Positions 27,428 to 35,734 of a DNA stretch of 38,873 bases are shown piece after piece; the first letter of the stretch is position 1, and each line of letters opens with the position of its first letter. The stretch comes from Filomicrobium sp. Lineage in GTDB: Bacteria > Pseudomonadota > Alphaproteobacteria > Rhizobiales > Hyphomicrobiaceae. The stretch covers positions 1-38,873 of the forward strand of contig JARFQY010000061.1 in the NCBI GenBank assembly GCA_029287535.1. Direction: 5' to 3'. A program made the position numbers and the translations under genes. The notes under the pieces were generated by a model, which was not told where the DNA came from, ran no database searches, and was given only the letters and a program-made list of their open reading frames with translations.

Positions 27428-28051
27428 ATGCGAACAACACTCTCATTCGTTCTCGCTGCTTCACTAATGCCCGCAGCCACCCTCGCCCACGCTCAGCAGG
27501 CCTGTGTGCGCTGTGACAACCCGTTCGCCATTTACAACTGCCAGGTTGAAGGTCCCGACATACCGGTCAATGCATCCATTCACCTTCTATGTATGACCGA
27601 GCTGGCCAAACGATACGGCCACGCAACCTGTGCTGTGAGCCGTGGCGAAAGCAATGAGTGTGCTGGCCAGCTGGTCACGGTGACGCCATCCCCGGACACG
27701 CCCATTCCCGAGGCCCCGCCGCCAGCGCTTGCTGAAACACCCGACGACCTGCAAGAGGCGACACCGGGTGATGAAACAGAAACGGAAGAGCTTACAGAAC
27801 CAGCTGAAAAACCGCCTGAGGAAGGCAGCCCGAAGACGGTCGAGGAACTTGCCAAGCAAACTGCAAAAGCCTCTCAGGAGGGTTTGAAGAAAGCCGGCGA
27901 AGGTGTCGCCGATGCCGCTAAGAAGGCCGGCGAGGGGGTCGCGGACGTGGCCAAAAAGACCGGTGAGACAATGGAGGAGACCGGGACGGCGATTGGCGAG
28001 GCTGCGAAGAAGACTTGGCAGTGTCTCAGCTCATTCTTCGGCGATTGTTAG
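27428..28051 (+). CDS. Secreted Cys-rich protein with 11-residue amphipathic repeats
   Basis: I do not recognise a named family. The 207-residue protein has a signal peptide cleaved near LAHAQQ (about residue 23). An N-terminal domain with six cysteines follows (C26, C29, C38, C55, C68, C78). Next is a Pro/Glu/Thr-rich linker (about 85-135), then an Ala/Lys/Glu helix. From residue 154 that helix repeats every 11 residues: KKAGEGVADAA, KKAGEGVADVA, KKTGETMEETG. It ends WQCLSSFFGDC with two more cysteines. The repeat resembles group 3 LEA or apolipoprotein-like segments. AAGGCGG precedes the ATG. Confidence 0.8.
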   Translation: MRTTLSFVLAASLMPAATLAHAQQACVRCDNPFAIYNCQVEGPDIPVNASIHLLCMTELAKRYGHATCAVSRGESNECAGQLVTVTPSPDTPIPEAPPPALAETPDDLQEATPGDETETEELTEPAEKPPEEGSPKTVEELAKQTAKASQEGLKKAGEGVADAAKKAGEGVADVAKKTGETMEETGTAIGEAAKKTWQCLSSFFGDC

Positions 28052-28253
28052 CAAGTCGATGAACGGCCAGAGAAGGTCGCTTGCACAGGCGGCCCACGGG
28101 CGCAAATGCTAACTCAGCCCGCATGGTGCTTTTCAACAAACACCACAGGTTATTCAGGGCGAGTTCATCTGCCACCTTCTACCCTCTTGTATGGCTGCTC
28201 GAAGGCACTAGTTTGTCGACAGGGGTAGCGTAAGTAATTTCTGCGTGTGGCGG

Positions 28254-28285
28254 GTCGGCTTCAGCCGACAATTTAGGGGGATGAC
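28254..28285 (+). promoter_or_regulatory. Hairpin next to the ribosome-binding site of the 28286 lipoprotein gene
   Basis: GTCGGC (28254-28259), loop TTCA and GCCGAC (28264-28269) form a tight 6-bp hairpin just 6 bases before AGGGGG, which is 5 bases from the GTG start. It could stabilise the message 5' end, affect initiation, or be the remains of an upstream terminator. Confidence 0.4.
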
Positions 28286-28543
28286 GTGTTTATCCGCATT
28301 CTATCGGCTGTCGCGCTTTGTGTGTCGTTAAACGCATGCGCGCAATCACCTATGATCGGTGCCAGCTATCTTGGAATGAGCGGGCTGCAGAGTGCGCCAG
28401 CGGTTCCTTCGCTCGGCGCGCCCAAAATTGAGGCGGACGAATTGAACCGTCCGACACTTGCAGGCAAGGTCCTGACGGCGATTGCCTTGGAACGCATTAC
28501 GGGACTGAAACCGGATCCAGCACGGTTCTCGGAGATCGAGTAA
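28286..28543 (+). CDS. Small lipoprotein, function unknown
   Basis: The 85-residue product begins with GTG (MFIRILSAVALCVSLNAC). It has a hydrophobic segment and the lipobox LNAC, so C18 should be lipidated and the protein anchored in an envelope membrane. The mature part is short, with Pro/Gly/Ser-rich stretches (GLQSAPAVPSLGAP) and a predicted helix (GKVLTAIALERITGL). No family is recognised. AGGGGG 5 bases upstream supports the start. It is convergent with the glycosyltransferase gene. Confidence 0.72.
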   Translation: MFIRILSAVALCVSLNACAQSPMIGASYLGMSGLQSAPAVPSLGAPKIEADELNRPTLAGKVLTAIALERITGLKPDPARFSEIE

Positions 28544-28597
28544 GTCGGTATCCCCGAGGCGTCCGGAGCTGCTATGGCGGCCGCACAGCCTCGGCGG

Positions 28598-30196
28598 TTA
28601 CAGTCCGAGCCTGTGCTCCCGCCGACCGGTATTGATGATCCGCTTTTTGCGGCCCTTGTCCAAGATCAGAAGGTTCCAAGAACTCTTCCGGTAACCCGTC
28701 TCACGCCAGAACGATTTCCACGGAACGCTCAGCAGCTCCGCATCGCGCGCCTCGATCCCCTTGGGCAAAAGGAAGCGAAGATGTCGTTGCGCCTTGTTCA
28801 TCGGCATCTTCGGGTCCCAGACATACGCCACCCTTCCGCGGGTCCAATCGGCGCCCTCCGGCGTGAAGGTTGGGTGAGCCCGGGCTAAAATCTTGGCGTT
28901 GGGAAAAAGCTGCCGCAGGTTGCCCGTCAACTCATGTTCCAGACTGACGATGGTGCCATTGCCATCGAACCCGCGGGCGCGCATCTCCTGTGCCAATGCC
29001 GCATAGGGTATGCCCCATCGACAGGTCTGGCACACCGGATCCATGATGTAGAGGTTCGCCATCCGCGCAACGAACGCTACCACCGCGATCGCGATCGCGA
29101 CCCGCCCAAACCGCTTCACCTCAATTGGATCGACCATTGACCGTCGCGCAACGCTGAACAGCCAAATCACACTCGGCAGATAGAGCGGCATCAGGACGTG
29201 AACAGCGAGCCCGCGAACCTCGAAAACCAGTGCGCCCAAAATTGATACCGCTAACGCGAGTGCACCCGCATGCAGCACCAGCAGCTCGTAGTTGGGCTTA
29301 TGGCAGCCAAACGGGGAGCTTTTCAGATCCGCCCATGCCGTCTTCAACCATCCGGGGAACAGAAATGGCAAAATGAACAACAGCGGCGACAAATAGGCCA
29401 CTGGACCGCGCACTGCGTCCCACATTCCGTTCAAGTTGAACGACCAACCGTCTGCCCAAATTCGCGTCAGCCATCTAAGCCGTCTGGGTTCCTCGAGAAG
29501 CCAGAGCCAATAGGGCGAGGCAATTGCGATCGCCACCGCAAGCGCAAGCAGCAGTTGCGGCTTGAACAAAGCTCTTCGCATTCCCGGCTGCAGGGCTGCC
29601 GCCAATACAAACGTCACGAGAAAAACGATGTATGCCGGCTCTGTGAGAAACCCTAGGCCCATCGCGACTGCCAAGCCGGCGAAGTCGGCCGGCCGCTCAT
29701 CCTGCAGCACCCGAAACAACAGCCAGGTCGTCGCCAGTACGGCGACCATCGCACCGACTTCGTGTGTGAAGCCCTCGTGGTAGCGCCAGCTGATGGAGTA
29801 AATCAGCGCCATCGACTCCACGGTCAGCAGAGCAAACAGCGTATCGTTCAGCGCCCTTCGCGCCGCCAGGTAAAGGAAACCCGCGGCAGCGACCAGGGCT
29901 GCGTATTTTATAAGCAAAAAGCTCTCCAGACGAGGGCCCAGAGCCTGCTGCACAGTCCACAACACCCAGTTGTAAAGCGGAGGCTGCCTGGGAAAAGCGT
30001 CATACCCGGCCCGAAGGTCTTGGGCGAACACGATGTCATAGACGTCATCTTCACCCAGAACATCCGACGCAAGCAGTCGAAAGCCGGCATGCAGACAGGC
30101 ATATGCAGTGACGATAGCAAGCACGAGGAACAAGCCGCGATGAACACTGTCCGCGCGCGCTGTCGCCCGATCGGCTTCCATTGTAACGTCAGTCAT
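28598..30196 (-). CDS. GT39/ArnT-like membrane glycosyltransferase
   Basis: The 532-residue protein looks like a GT-C fold enzyme of the PMT_2 type, which transfers a sugar from a polyprenyl phosphate on the periplasmic side of the inner membrane. After a first membrane helix it has the acidic loop GEDDVYD (residues 48-54), where these enzymes keep their catalytic acidic residues. PRQPPLYNWVLW follows, then about ten more hydrophobic segments and a soluble C-terminal domain of about 140 residues. The acceptor cannot be told from the sequence. The ATG at 30196 has GAGGGG about 10 bases upstream. It follows qor by 45 bases and may share its message. Confidence 0.82.
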   Translation of the reverse strand: MTDVTMEADRATARADSVHRGLFLVLAIVTAYACLHAGFRLLASDVLGEDDVYDIVFAQDLRAGYDAFPRQPPLYNWVLWTVQQALGPRLESFLLIKYAALVAAAGFLYLAARRALNDTLFALLTVESMALIYSISWRYHEGFTHEVGAMVAVLATTWLLFRVLQDERPADFAGLAVAMGLGFLTEPAYIVFLVTFVLAAALQPGMRRALFKPQLLLALAVAIAIASPYWLWLLEEPRRLRWLTRIWADGWSFNLNGMWDAVRGPVAYLSPLLFILPFLFPGWLKTAWADLKSSPFGCHKPNYELLVLHAGALALAVSILGALVFEVRGLAVHVLMPLYLPSVIWLFSVARRSMVDPIEVKRFGRVAIAIAVVAFVARMANLYIMDPVCQTCRWGIPYAALAQEMRARGFDGNGTIVSLEHELTGNLRQLFPNAKILARAHPTFTPEGADWTRGRVAYVWDPKMPMNKAQRHLRFLLPKGIEARDAELLSVPWKSFWRETGYRKSSWNLLILDKGRKKRIINTGRREHRLGL

Positions 30197-30241
30197 ACCG
30201 CCCGCCCCTCACGGTCCTTTGAGCCCGCAACCCCCCGGCTG

Positions 30242-31216
30242 CTAGGGGATCAACACCGTCGATCCCGTGGTTTTGCGCGCTTCAAGGTCCTTATGTGCCT
30301 GCACCGCGTCGCGCAGCGCATATCTTTGATTGACCGAAATCTTGACGATTCCGCGATTAACCAGCTCAAACAGGTCATTTGCGCTGGCAACCAGGTCCTC
30401 ACGTTGTGCGGTATAGGTGAAAAGCGTGGGTCGGGTCGCGAACAGAGACCCCTTTTTCGACAGTAAACCGATGTCGAATGCCTCGATCGCCCCCGAAGCG
30501 TTGCCAAAAGACACCCAGAGCCCCAGAGGCTTCAAACAGTCAAGAGACCCCGGAAACGTGTCCTTGCCGATCGAATCGTAGACGACATCCACGCCCTTGC
30601 CATCGGTGATCTCTTGCACTCGCGCGACAAAATCCTCTGAGCGGTAATTGATCGTGTGCGTGCAGCCGTTTGCCTTGGCAAGTTCGGCTTTCTCCTCGGA
30701 ACCGACGGTTCCGATGATGGTTGCGCCGAGGTGCTTGGCCCACTGGCAGGCAATTAGTCCGACACCACCCGCAGCCGCATGAAACAGCATCGTGGTGTCC
30801 GGCGTCACATCGTAAGTCGCCCTCAACAGATAGCGCACGGTCATGCCCTGCAGCATCATGGCGGCGGCCGTCTCCGAGGAGATCCCGCCGGGCACTTTCA
30901 CGACCCGGTCGGCGGGAAGCAGCCGCTCTTCGGCATAAGACCCGATCGGATTCGCGTATGCGACCCGGTCACCGGGCGCAATCCCGCTTACTCCCTGACC
31001 TACGGCCACAACCTCACCGCAACCCTCCATACCAATCACAGCTGGAAATGCCGGAACTGGATAAAGCCCCGTGCGGTGATAGGTATCGATGTAGTTCACG
31101 CCGACCGCATCATGTCGCACCCGAAGTTCGCCAGAACCCGGTTCACCGATCTCAACGGTCTCCCATTTCATCACTTCCGGGCCGCCGTAGGCATTTATTC
31201 TGATCGCGTGAACCAT
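30242..31216 (-). CDS. qor: NADPH:quinone oxidoreductase (Qor family)
   Basis: This is a zinc-independent medium-chain reductase that uses NADPH to reduce quinones. The 324-residue protein matches E. coli Qor closely: NYIDTYHRTGLYP near the N-terminus, FHAAAGGVGLIACQWAKHLG as the nucleotide-binding turn, VVYDSIGKDTFPGSLDCL, and VSFGNASGA. It lacks the structural zinc cysteine cluster, as Qor does. The ATG at 31216 has AAGGAG 8 bases upstream, better than the GTG at 31225. Confidence 0.93.
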   Translation of the reverse strand: MVHAIRINAYGGPEVMKWETVEIGEPGSGELRVRHDAVGVNYIDTYHRTGLYPVPAFPAVIGMEGCGEVVAVGQGVSGIAPGDRVAYANPIGSYAEERLLPADRVVKVPGGISSETAAAMMLQGMTVRYLLRATYDVTPDTTMLFHAAAGGVGLIACQWAKHLGATIIGTVGSEEKAELAKANGCTHTINYRSEDFVARVQEITDGKGVDVVYDSIGKDTFPGSLDCLKPLGLWVSFGNASGAIEAFDIGLLSKKGSLFATRPTLFTYTAQREDLVASANDLFELVNRGIVKISVNQRYALRDAVQAHKDLEARKTTGSTVLIP

Positions 31217-31309
31217 TCCGGTCACTCCTTATCGAGCCAATCTCAATCCCGTCAGCCATCGCCAGCGGCATTTATTCAACAGCGTTGCCATAACCGGCAC
31301 AAAGGTGCC

Positions 31310-31338
31310 TTGACCCGGCCATCGGCGCCTTCTATGGG
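31310..31338 (+). promoter_or_regulatory. Possible promoter of the 31390 lipoprotein gene
   Basis: TTGACC (31310-31315), a 17-base spacer and TATGGG (31333-31338) lie about 50 bases before the start codon. The -35 element is good and the -10 element moderate. Confidence 0.4.
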
Positions 31339-31389
31339 CACAAACCGGAAAGAACAAGCCTCCCCTCGGGGAGCGCAGCGGGAAAGCCT

Positions 31390-31830
31390 ATGCCCTTCGG
31401 CCGCTATAAACTGCTCGTGCCTGTACTGGCGGCATTCAGCGCCGGATGCGCGTTTAATTCGGTCTCCGTCAGCTCGCCATTAGCGGGTTTGAACTGCGTC
31501 GATGATAGTCCCGATTGCATCTCCAAGCGCAAGACAACGCTGAATTATCTCACAAGTGATCCCACCCGGTCCTGGATCCGTCAGGCCCCGACACCACAAG
31601 CCTATGCCTCAGGCGTGCGCCTGTTTGCGTTCAAGAAGAAGAAAAAGGAACTGACCTGTACCGAACTCAAGATGGGACGTACCGAGGCCGATGCCGCCCG
31701 AAAAGTACTCCGCAGCAGTTCGGCAGGGTCTCTTTCACCTGCCCAAGTTTCACGTGGAACGCTTCTCGCAGCCGAGGTCTCCCGCGACTTGCGACGCGAG
31801 ATGAAGCGCCGCTGCAAGGGCAAGGCCTGA
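31390..31830 (+). CDS. Basic lipoprotein, function unknown
   Basis: The 146-residue protein has a signal sequence KLLVPVLAAFSAGC with a lipobox (SAGC, C20), so it is probably an envelope lipoprotein. The mature part is strongly basic, with the lysine run FKKKKKE near residue 81 and the Arg-rich C-terminus REMKRRCKGKA. It has a few cysteines and no recognisable domain. The segment LNYLTSDPTRSWIRQAPT lies near the middle. It is transcribed divergently from qor. Confidence 0.72.
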   Translation: MPFGRYKLLVPVLAAFSAGCAFNSVSVSSPLAGLNCVDDSPDCISKRKTTLNYLTSDPTRSWIRQAPTPQAYASGVRLFAFKKKKKELTCTELKMGRTEADAARKVLRSSSAGSLSPAQVSRGTLLAAEVSRDLRREMKRRCKGKA

Positions 31831-31904
31831 ACGCATTGAAATTATTTCGTTTCTGGCGACTCGCGCCGCAGATTACGCCAATGCTTGACGACGTCGGCTA
31901 GCCC

Positions 31905-32447
31905 TTAGCGCCGGTTGCCCGCGCCCGGAAGTAGCCGATTTTGAACACCCAATGCCGCCAGTCTCGGCTGCCGGCTGGATAAGATGCGCGCATTGACCCC
32001 GGCCCAGCCGATTTCACCCGATAATCGGCCATATTCGATCTTCGGGCACCGGTTCATCACCACCTTCAACCCCGCCTCTTCGGCTTCTCGCGCCGCCTCG
32101 TCATTACGGACCCCAAGTTGCATCCACACAACCTTGAGACCCAGCGCATCCTTAAGCCGGATTGCTTCGCGCGTGATTTCCAAAGCCGCTTCCGAATTCC
32201 GGAACACATCGACAACGTCAACGGGGGCCGGGACGTCTGCCAAACTGGCATAAGTCATCTGACCAAGAATCAATTGCCCCGCCTGCCCGGGGTTAACGGG
32301 ATGAACCGTATAGCCCTTGCCGAGAAGATACTTCATGGCGAAGTAGCTCGGCCTGCTCGCATTGGCCGACGCACCAATAAAGGCAAACACGCGCGCCTCG
32401 CTGAGAACGCTCTCAATGTAGTGGTCGGTGTAGGCAGCGTGGTCCAT
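31905..32447 (-). CDS. CoA-binding (YccU-like) protein
   Basis: The 180-residue protein is a Rossmann-fold CoA-binding domain of the PF13380 type: VFAFIGASANASRPSYFAMK, then GYTVHPVNPG, VDVVDVFRNSE, VVWMQLGV and VVMNRCPKIEYGRL. Members bind CoA, but their reaction is unknown. The ATG at 32447 has GGGGTG just upstream, which also contains the VOC gene's stop, so the genes are coupled. A GTG at 32453 is the alternative. It is the last gene of an ech-VOC-CoA-binding operon. Confidence 0.88.
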   Translation of the reverse strand: MDHAAYTDHYIESVLSEARVFAFIGASANASRPSYFAMKYLLGKGYTVHPVNPGQAGQLILGQMTYASLADVPAPVDVVDVFRNSEAALEITREAIRLKDALGLKVVWMQLGVRNDEAAREAEEAGLKVVMNRCPKIEYGRLSGEIGWAGVNARILSSRQPRLAALGVQNRLLPGAGNRR

Positions 32448-32449
32448 GT

Positions 32450-32887
32450 TCACCCCGTTGGCGGCGGCAGCGGCATCCGTCCATTCTCGTCCAACTTGAA
32501 GATGGGGTTATAGGCGATCTCCCAAAGATGCCCATCGGGGTCCGCGAAATAACCCGAGTAACCGCCCCAGAAAACCTCGCGCGCTGGCTGCACGAGTTTG
32601 CCGCCGCAGGTTTCCGCAAAAGCCAAAGCCCGGTCGACGGCCTCTTTGCTTTCCAGATTGATCGCAAGACTCACAGCCCGAAAGCCCTCGCCGGAATCAC
32701 TTACACCGGCATCTTCAGCCAGCGGGCGCCGTCCATAAAGGCCAAGAATGGTCCCGTTCATATCAAAGAAAACGACATCCTCGCTTTCAAAGCCCGACGC
32801 GACAAAACCAAGCCGCTCGTAGAACCGGCGTGAGCCCGCGACGTCCGCAACGCCAAGGGTGACAAGATTGATGCGAGCCGGCAGCAC
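32450..32887 (-). CDS. VOC (glyoxalase/bleomycin-resistance) family protein
   Basis: The 145-residue protein shows the two-module VOC fold: INLVTLGVADVAGSRRFYERLGF at the N-terminus and GYFADPDGHLWEIAYNP near the C-terminus, with the metal-ligand-like His and Glu of the second module. Members include glyoxalases, dioxygenases and binding proteins, so the activity is open. The GTG at 32887 lies 2 bases after the ech stop with AAGGA 9 bases upstream. A longer frame from a GTG at 32905 would overlap ech. Confidence 0.86.
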   Translation of the reverse strand: MLPARINLVTLGVADVAGSRRFYERLGFVASGFESEDVVFFDMNGTILGLYGRRPLAEDAGVSDSGEGFRAVSLAINLESKEAVDRALAFAETCGGKLVQPAREVFWGGYSGYFADPDGHLWEIAYNPIFKLDENGRMPLPPPTG

Positions 32888-32889
32888 GA

Positions 32890-33735
32890 CTAGGAATCCT
32901 TCCACTCGGGCTTGCGCTTCTCGAGGAACGCACCAATGCCCTCCTTGGCATCTTGATCCAGCATATTCTCGACCATGACTGCCGCTGCATAGTCGTAGGC
33001 CTCTGCTAGTGGCTGCTCGACCTGCCGATAGAAGGCCTCCTTACCGATCGCCACAGTGACCGACGACTTGGCTGCGATCCGCCGAGCGAATTCCAATGCA
33101 GCCTCCAGAACGTCATCGACGGGGACCACGCGGTTCACCAGGCCATATTCGGCGGCCTTTTCCGCAGATATCAGTTCGCCGAGAAGCAGCATTTCCATGG
33201 CCCGCTTGCGCGACACGTTGCGCGACAAGGCCACCATCGGCGTCGAACAAAACAAGCCGATATTGACCCCTGGCGTGCAGAATTTGGCACTCTGAGCAGC
33301 GACCGCGAGGTCGCACGTCGCCACCAGCTGACACCCCGCCGCCGTTGCCATTGCATGAACCGCGGCAATGATCGGTTTGGGGCACGCCACCATTGTCTGC
33401 ATCAGCTGCGAGCAGGCCGTCATCGTCTCCACGTAAAACGCCTTGCCACCATCCGCATCGCCTCGCCGGGACGTCATTTCCTTAAGGTCATGACCGGCGC
33501 AGAACGCAGGACCGTTCGCGGCAAGAACGATCGCACGCACGGACGGGTCACGACCAAGCTCCTCGAACAAGCCCGTCAGCTCGACGAGCAAATTCAGCGA
33601 CAATGAGTTACGCGCAGCCGGCCGGTCGAGCCGCAACACACAGATCCCCTCTTCGGGCCGCTCCAGCAGAACCGACGAACCGTGCGGCCTTTCCTCAGGC
33701 ACCCGGTCGGAAGTCGTTAGCGTACCATCCTGCAT
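32890..33735 (-). CDS. Enoyl-CoA hydratase/isomerase homologue, ECHDC3-like, lacking the catalytic glutamates
   Basis: The 281-residue crotonase-fold protein has the oxyanion motif FCAGHDLKEM near residue 78 and the second turn ATAAGCQLVATCDLAVA near 130. Active hydratases have Glu at two positions (144 and 164 in the rat enzyme); here they are Q136 and about G156 (TPGVNIG). The same pattern, with GLFCSTP following, is found in human ECHDC3, so this belongs to that poorly understood branch. It probably binds an acyl-CoA but may not hydrate enoyl-CoA. GGAGGAG 5 bases before the ATG at 33735 is a strong ribosome-binding site. Confidence 0.88.
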   Translation of the reverse strand: MQDGTLTTSDRVPEERPHGSSVLLERPEEGICVLRLDRPAARNSLSLNLLVELTGLFEELGRDPSVRAIVLAANGPAFCAGHDLKEMTSRRGDADGGKAFYVETMTACSQLMQTMVACPKPIIAAVHAMATAAGCQLVATCDLAVAAQSAKFCTPGVNIGLFCSTPMVALSRNVSRKRAMEMLLLGELISAEKAAEYGLVNRVVPVDDVLEAALEFARRIAAKSSVTVAIGKEAFYRQVEQPLAEAYDYAAAVMVENMLDQDAKEGIGAFLEKRKPEWKDS

Positions 33736-33777
33736 CTTTGCTCCTCCACGCCTGCACCGGCTAACAGTGCAGCCAAG

Positions 33778-34323
33778 TTAGTTATCGCTCTCGTTAGCAT
33801 CTAAAGCCTGCTGGATGAGCTCATGGTGTTTGAGCACGAGTGCAATGTTCTCTTTGTACTTGAGTGGCGGCAATGCCGTCAGCGCTTCGCGCAGCTCCTC
33901 CAAAAGCGCCTGCCTCTCTTTCTTCGGAAGCTCTTTGTCGGCTTTCACTTCCTCAAGCTCTTCCTTCAATCCAACAAGCGGATCGCTGTATTCCCCGGTC
34001 TCGGGATCGACACCATCGAGAACAAGCTGCACGTTGGCGGAAACATCGTCGAGTTCCATAAAGTCCTTGAACCCATGCTTCTTGGCGATGTCATCAAGCT
34101 CCTTCTGCACGCTAACATCGCTATCGTCTTCGAGCTTTTCCAGCCGGTCCGCGGTTGCGGCGAGTTCCGGTTGAGCGGCCACAAGGCCCTTGATCTGCTC
34201 TGAAGTCAGCTTGAACTGTCGAATATCGTAGCCGTCATCAATTGCCGCGGCGCCCGTCGCCAAACCCATCGTGCCTATAAGGCAGGCAAAAACCGCTACT
34301 ATCAGCAAATTCCTGTGCCGCAT
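33778..34323 (-). CDS. Secreted helical protein, function unknown
   Basis: The 181-residue protein has a signal peptide (MRHRNLLIVAVFACLIGTMG, cleaved near GAAA). The mature part is highly charged and almost wholly helical: FKLTSEQIKGLVAAQPELAA, then a Glu/Lys-rich middle (EELEEVKADKELPKKERQAL) that may form a coiled coil. It ends LVLKHHELIQQALDANESDN. No catalytic motif is visible. The ATG at 34323 has GGGAG 6 bases upstream. The frame is open 49 codons further but without signal-like character. It lies 42 bases before ech but reads in the same direction, so co-transcription is possible. Confidence 0.78.
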   Translation of the reverse strand: MRHRNLLIVAVFACLIGTMGLATGAAAIDDGYDIRQFKLTSEQIKGLVAAQPELAATADRLEKLEDDSDVSVQKELDDIAKKHGFKDFMELDDVSANVQLVLDGVDPETGEYSDPLVGLKEELEEVKADKELPKKERQALLEELREALTALPPLKYKENIALVLKHHELIQQALDANESDN

Positions 34324-34472
34324 CGCGCACTCCCATCGCATGGCATCCCACATGCTCCTTTGCGTCATGTTTGAGGCCTGAGCAAGCGGAACTTGCGGCA
34401 AAGTTCCGACATCGCCATGCAGAGCGCACACCGACAGGATCTCACTACGGACTGTTCCTGCTGAAAACAAGA

Positions 34473-34488
34473 CGGTAATATTTTACCG
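34473..34488. repeat. A+T-rich palindrome in the rplM upstream region
   Basis: CGGTAA, loop TATT and TTACCG form a perfect 6-bp inverted repeat in an unusually A+T-rich block between two divergent genes. The 325-base gap 34324-34648 otherwise holds the rplM promoter and leader. The palindrome could be an operator. Confidence 0.4.
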
Positions 34489-34541
34489 CACTTTTAATAC
34501 ATTGATATAAATGACTATTCTCAAGGATGTGCGAATTATTG

Positions 34542-34570
34542 TTGACACTCCCCTGAAAGCAACCTAATCC
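34542..34570 (+). promoter_or_regulatory. Probable promoter of rplM-rpsI
   Basis: TTGACA (34542-34547) is a perfect -35 hexamer. A 17-base spacer leads to TAATCC (34565-34570), a weak -10. Transcription from here would give a leader of about 70 bases before rplM. Confidence 0.5.
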
Positions 34571-34648
34571 ACGCGACCATCATTACTGGTGCCGCTAACG
34601 CCGCAGAGGTTTGCCGGCAAAGCCGTTGTTCCCCAGGAGAACTGCAAC

Positions 34649-35110
34649 ATGAAGACCTACGTCGCCAAACCCGGCGAGGTGGAAAAGAAATGGGTGCTGA
34701 TCGACGCCTCCGGTCTCGTCGTTGGTCGCCTGGCATCCATTATTGCCACACGCCTCAAAGGCAAACACAAAGCCATCTATACGCCCCACGTCGATTGCGG
34801 CGACAACATCATCGTCGTCAACGCCGAGAAGGTGGTTTTCACCGGCAACAAGGCTCAAAACAAACGCTATTACTGGCACACAGGGTATCCAGGCGGCATC
34901 AAAGAACGCTCGCCTCGGCAGATGCTCGAGGGTCGGTTTCCAGAACGCGTCATTGTAAAGGCCGTGGAACGCATGCTGGCACGCGGCCCGCTGCAGCGCC
35001 AGCTGATGCGCAATCTCAAAGTCTATAGCGGTGCCGAGCACCCCCACGAGGCACAACAACCCGAGCCTCTCGATGTCGCCGCGCTCAATGCCAAGAATGT
35101 GAAAGGCTGA
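34649..35110 (+). CDS. rplM: 50S ribosomal protein L13
   Basis: L13 is an early-assembly protein of the large subunit. The 153-residue product starts [20 protein letters not shown]. It shows [38 protein letters not shown] and [18 protein letters not shown], covering the whole family. CAGGAGA 8 bases before the ATG at 34649 fixes the start; the frame is open 20 codons upstream without similarity. It is followed 5 bases later by rpsI. Confidence 0.98.
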   Translation: MKTYVAKPGEVEKKWVLIDASGLVVGRLASIIATRLKGKHKAIYTPHVDCGDNIIVVNAEKVVFTGNKAQNKRYYWHTGYPGGIKERSPRQMLEGRFPERVIVKAVERMLARGPLQRQLMRNLKVYSGAEHPHEAQQPEPLDVAALNAKNVKG

Positions 35111-35115
35111 TCTTG

Positions 35116-35601
35116 ATGGCCGAAGAAACCAAGACCTTCGAACAACTCGGAGAAATCTCCAATGTTCCCCCCGCCGCGGACGACCAGCCCGTCCACGTGC
35201 AGAAATTGGATGCCCACGGCCGCGCCTATGCCACCGGCAAGCGCAAAAACGCCATCGCCCGCGTTTGGATCTCACCTGGCAAAGGCAAGATCACGGTCAA
35301 CGACAAGGACTTCACCGAGTACTTCGCCAGGCCCGTCCTGCAGATGCTTCTGCAGCAGCCGATCCACACCGCCGAACGCGCCGATCAGTACGACGTCAAG
35401 GCAACCGTCGTCGGCGGTGGACTGTCAGGCCAGGCCGGTGCTGTTCGCCATGGCATCTCGAAGGCGCTGACCCACTACGAACCCGAGCTGCGTCCCGTGT
35501 TAAAGAAGGGCGGCTTCCTCACGCGCGATAGCCGCGTTGTTGAACGTAAGAAGTACGGTCGCGCCAAGGCTCGCCGCAGCTTCCAGTTCTCCAAGCGTTA
35601 A
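35116..35601 (+). CDS. rpsI: 30S ribosomal protein S9
   Basis: S9 reaches the P-site tRNA with its C-terminal tail. The 161-residue protein has an alphaproteobacterial N-terminal extension of about 30 residues. The core follows from [17 protein letters not shown] and includes [21 protein letters not shown]. It ends with the universal tail [16 protein letters not shown]. The ATG at 35116 is preferred over the adjacent TTG at 35113. It forms the conserved rplM-rpsI pair. Confidence 0.98.
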   Translation: MAEETKTFEQLGEISNVPPAADDQPVHVQKLDAHGRAYATGKRKNAIARVWISPGKGKITVNDKDFTEYFARPVLQMLLQQPIHTAERADQYDVKATVVGGGLSGQAGAVRHGISKALTHYEPELRPVLKKGGFLTRDSRVVERKKYGRAKARRSFQFSKR

Positions 35602-35644
35602 GCGGACGTCCACCTGCTCTTCGGCGCCAATCGGCGCTTCTGAC

Positions 35645-35671
35645 GACAGCCCGCACGATTTGCGGGCTGTC
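35645..35671 (+). terminator. Probable terminator after rpsI
   Basis: GACAGCCCGCA (35645-35655), loop CGATT and TGCGGGCTGTC (35661-35671) form a perfect 11-bp stem 43 bases after the rpsI stop. A smaller hairpin GCGCC/GGCGC at 35624-35637 precedes it. The T-tract afterwards is weak (CATTTG), so termination may be partial, with read-through to argC possible. Confidence 0.6.
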
Positions 35672-35734
35672 CATTTGCATCGATTGCCACCCAATTGCTG
35701 GCCATAGTCGGCCGGGCGGTTGAGGACAACGAAC

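Noticed and set aside
28554-28594. CCGAGGC ... GCCTCGG inverted repeat between convergent genes as a terminator
   Set aside because: The loop is 27 bases and no T-run follows on either strand.
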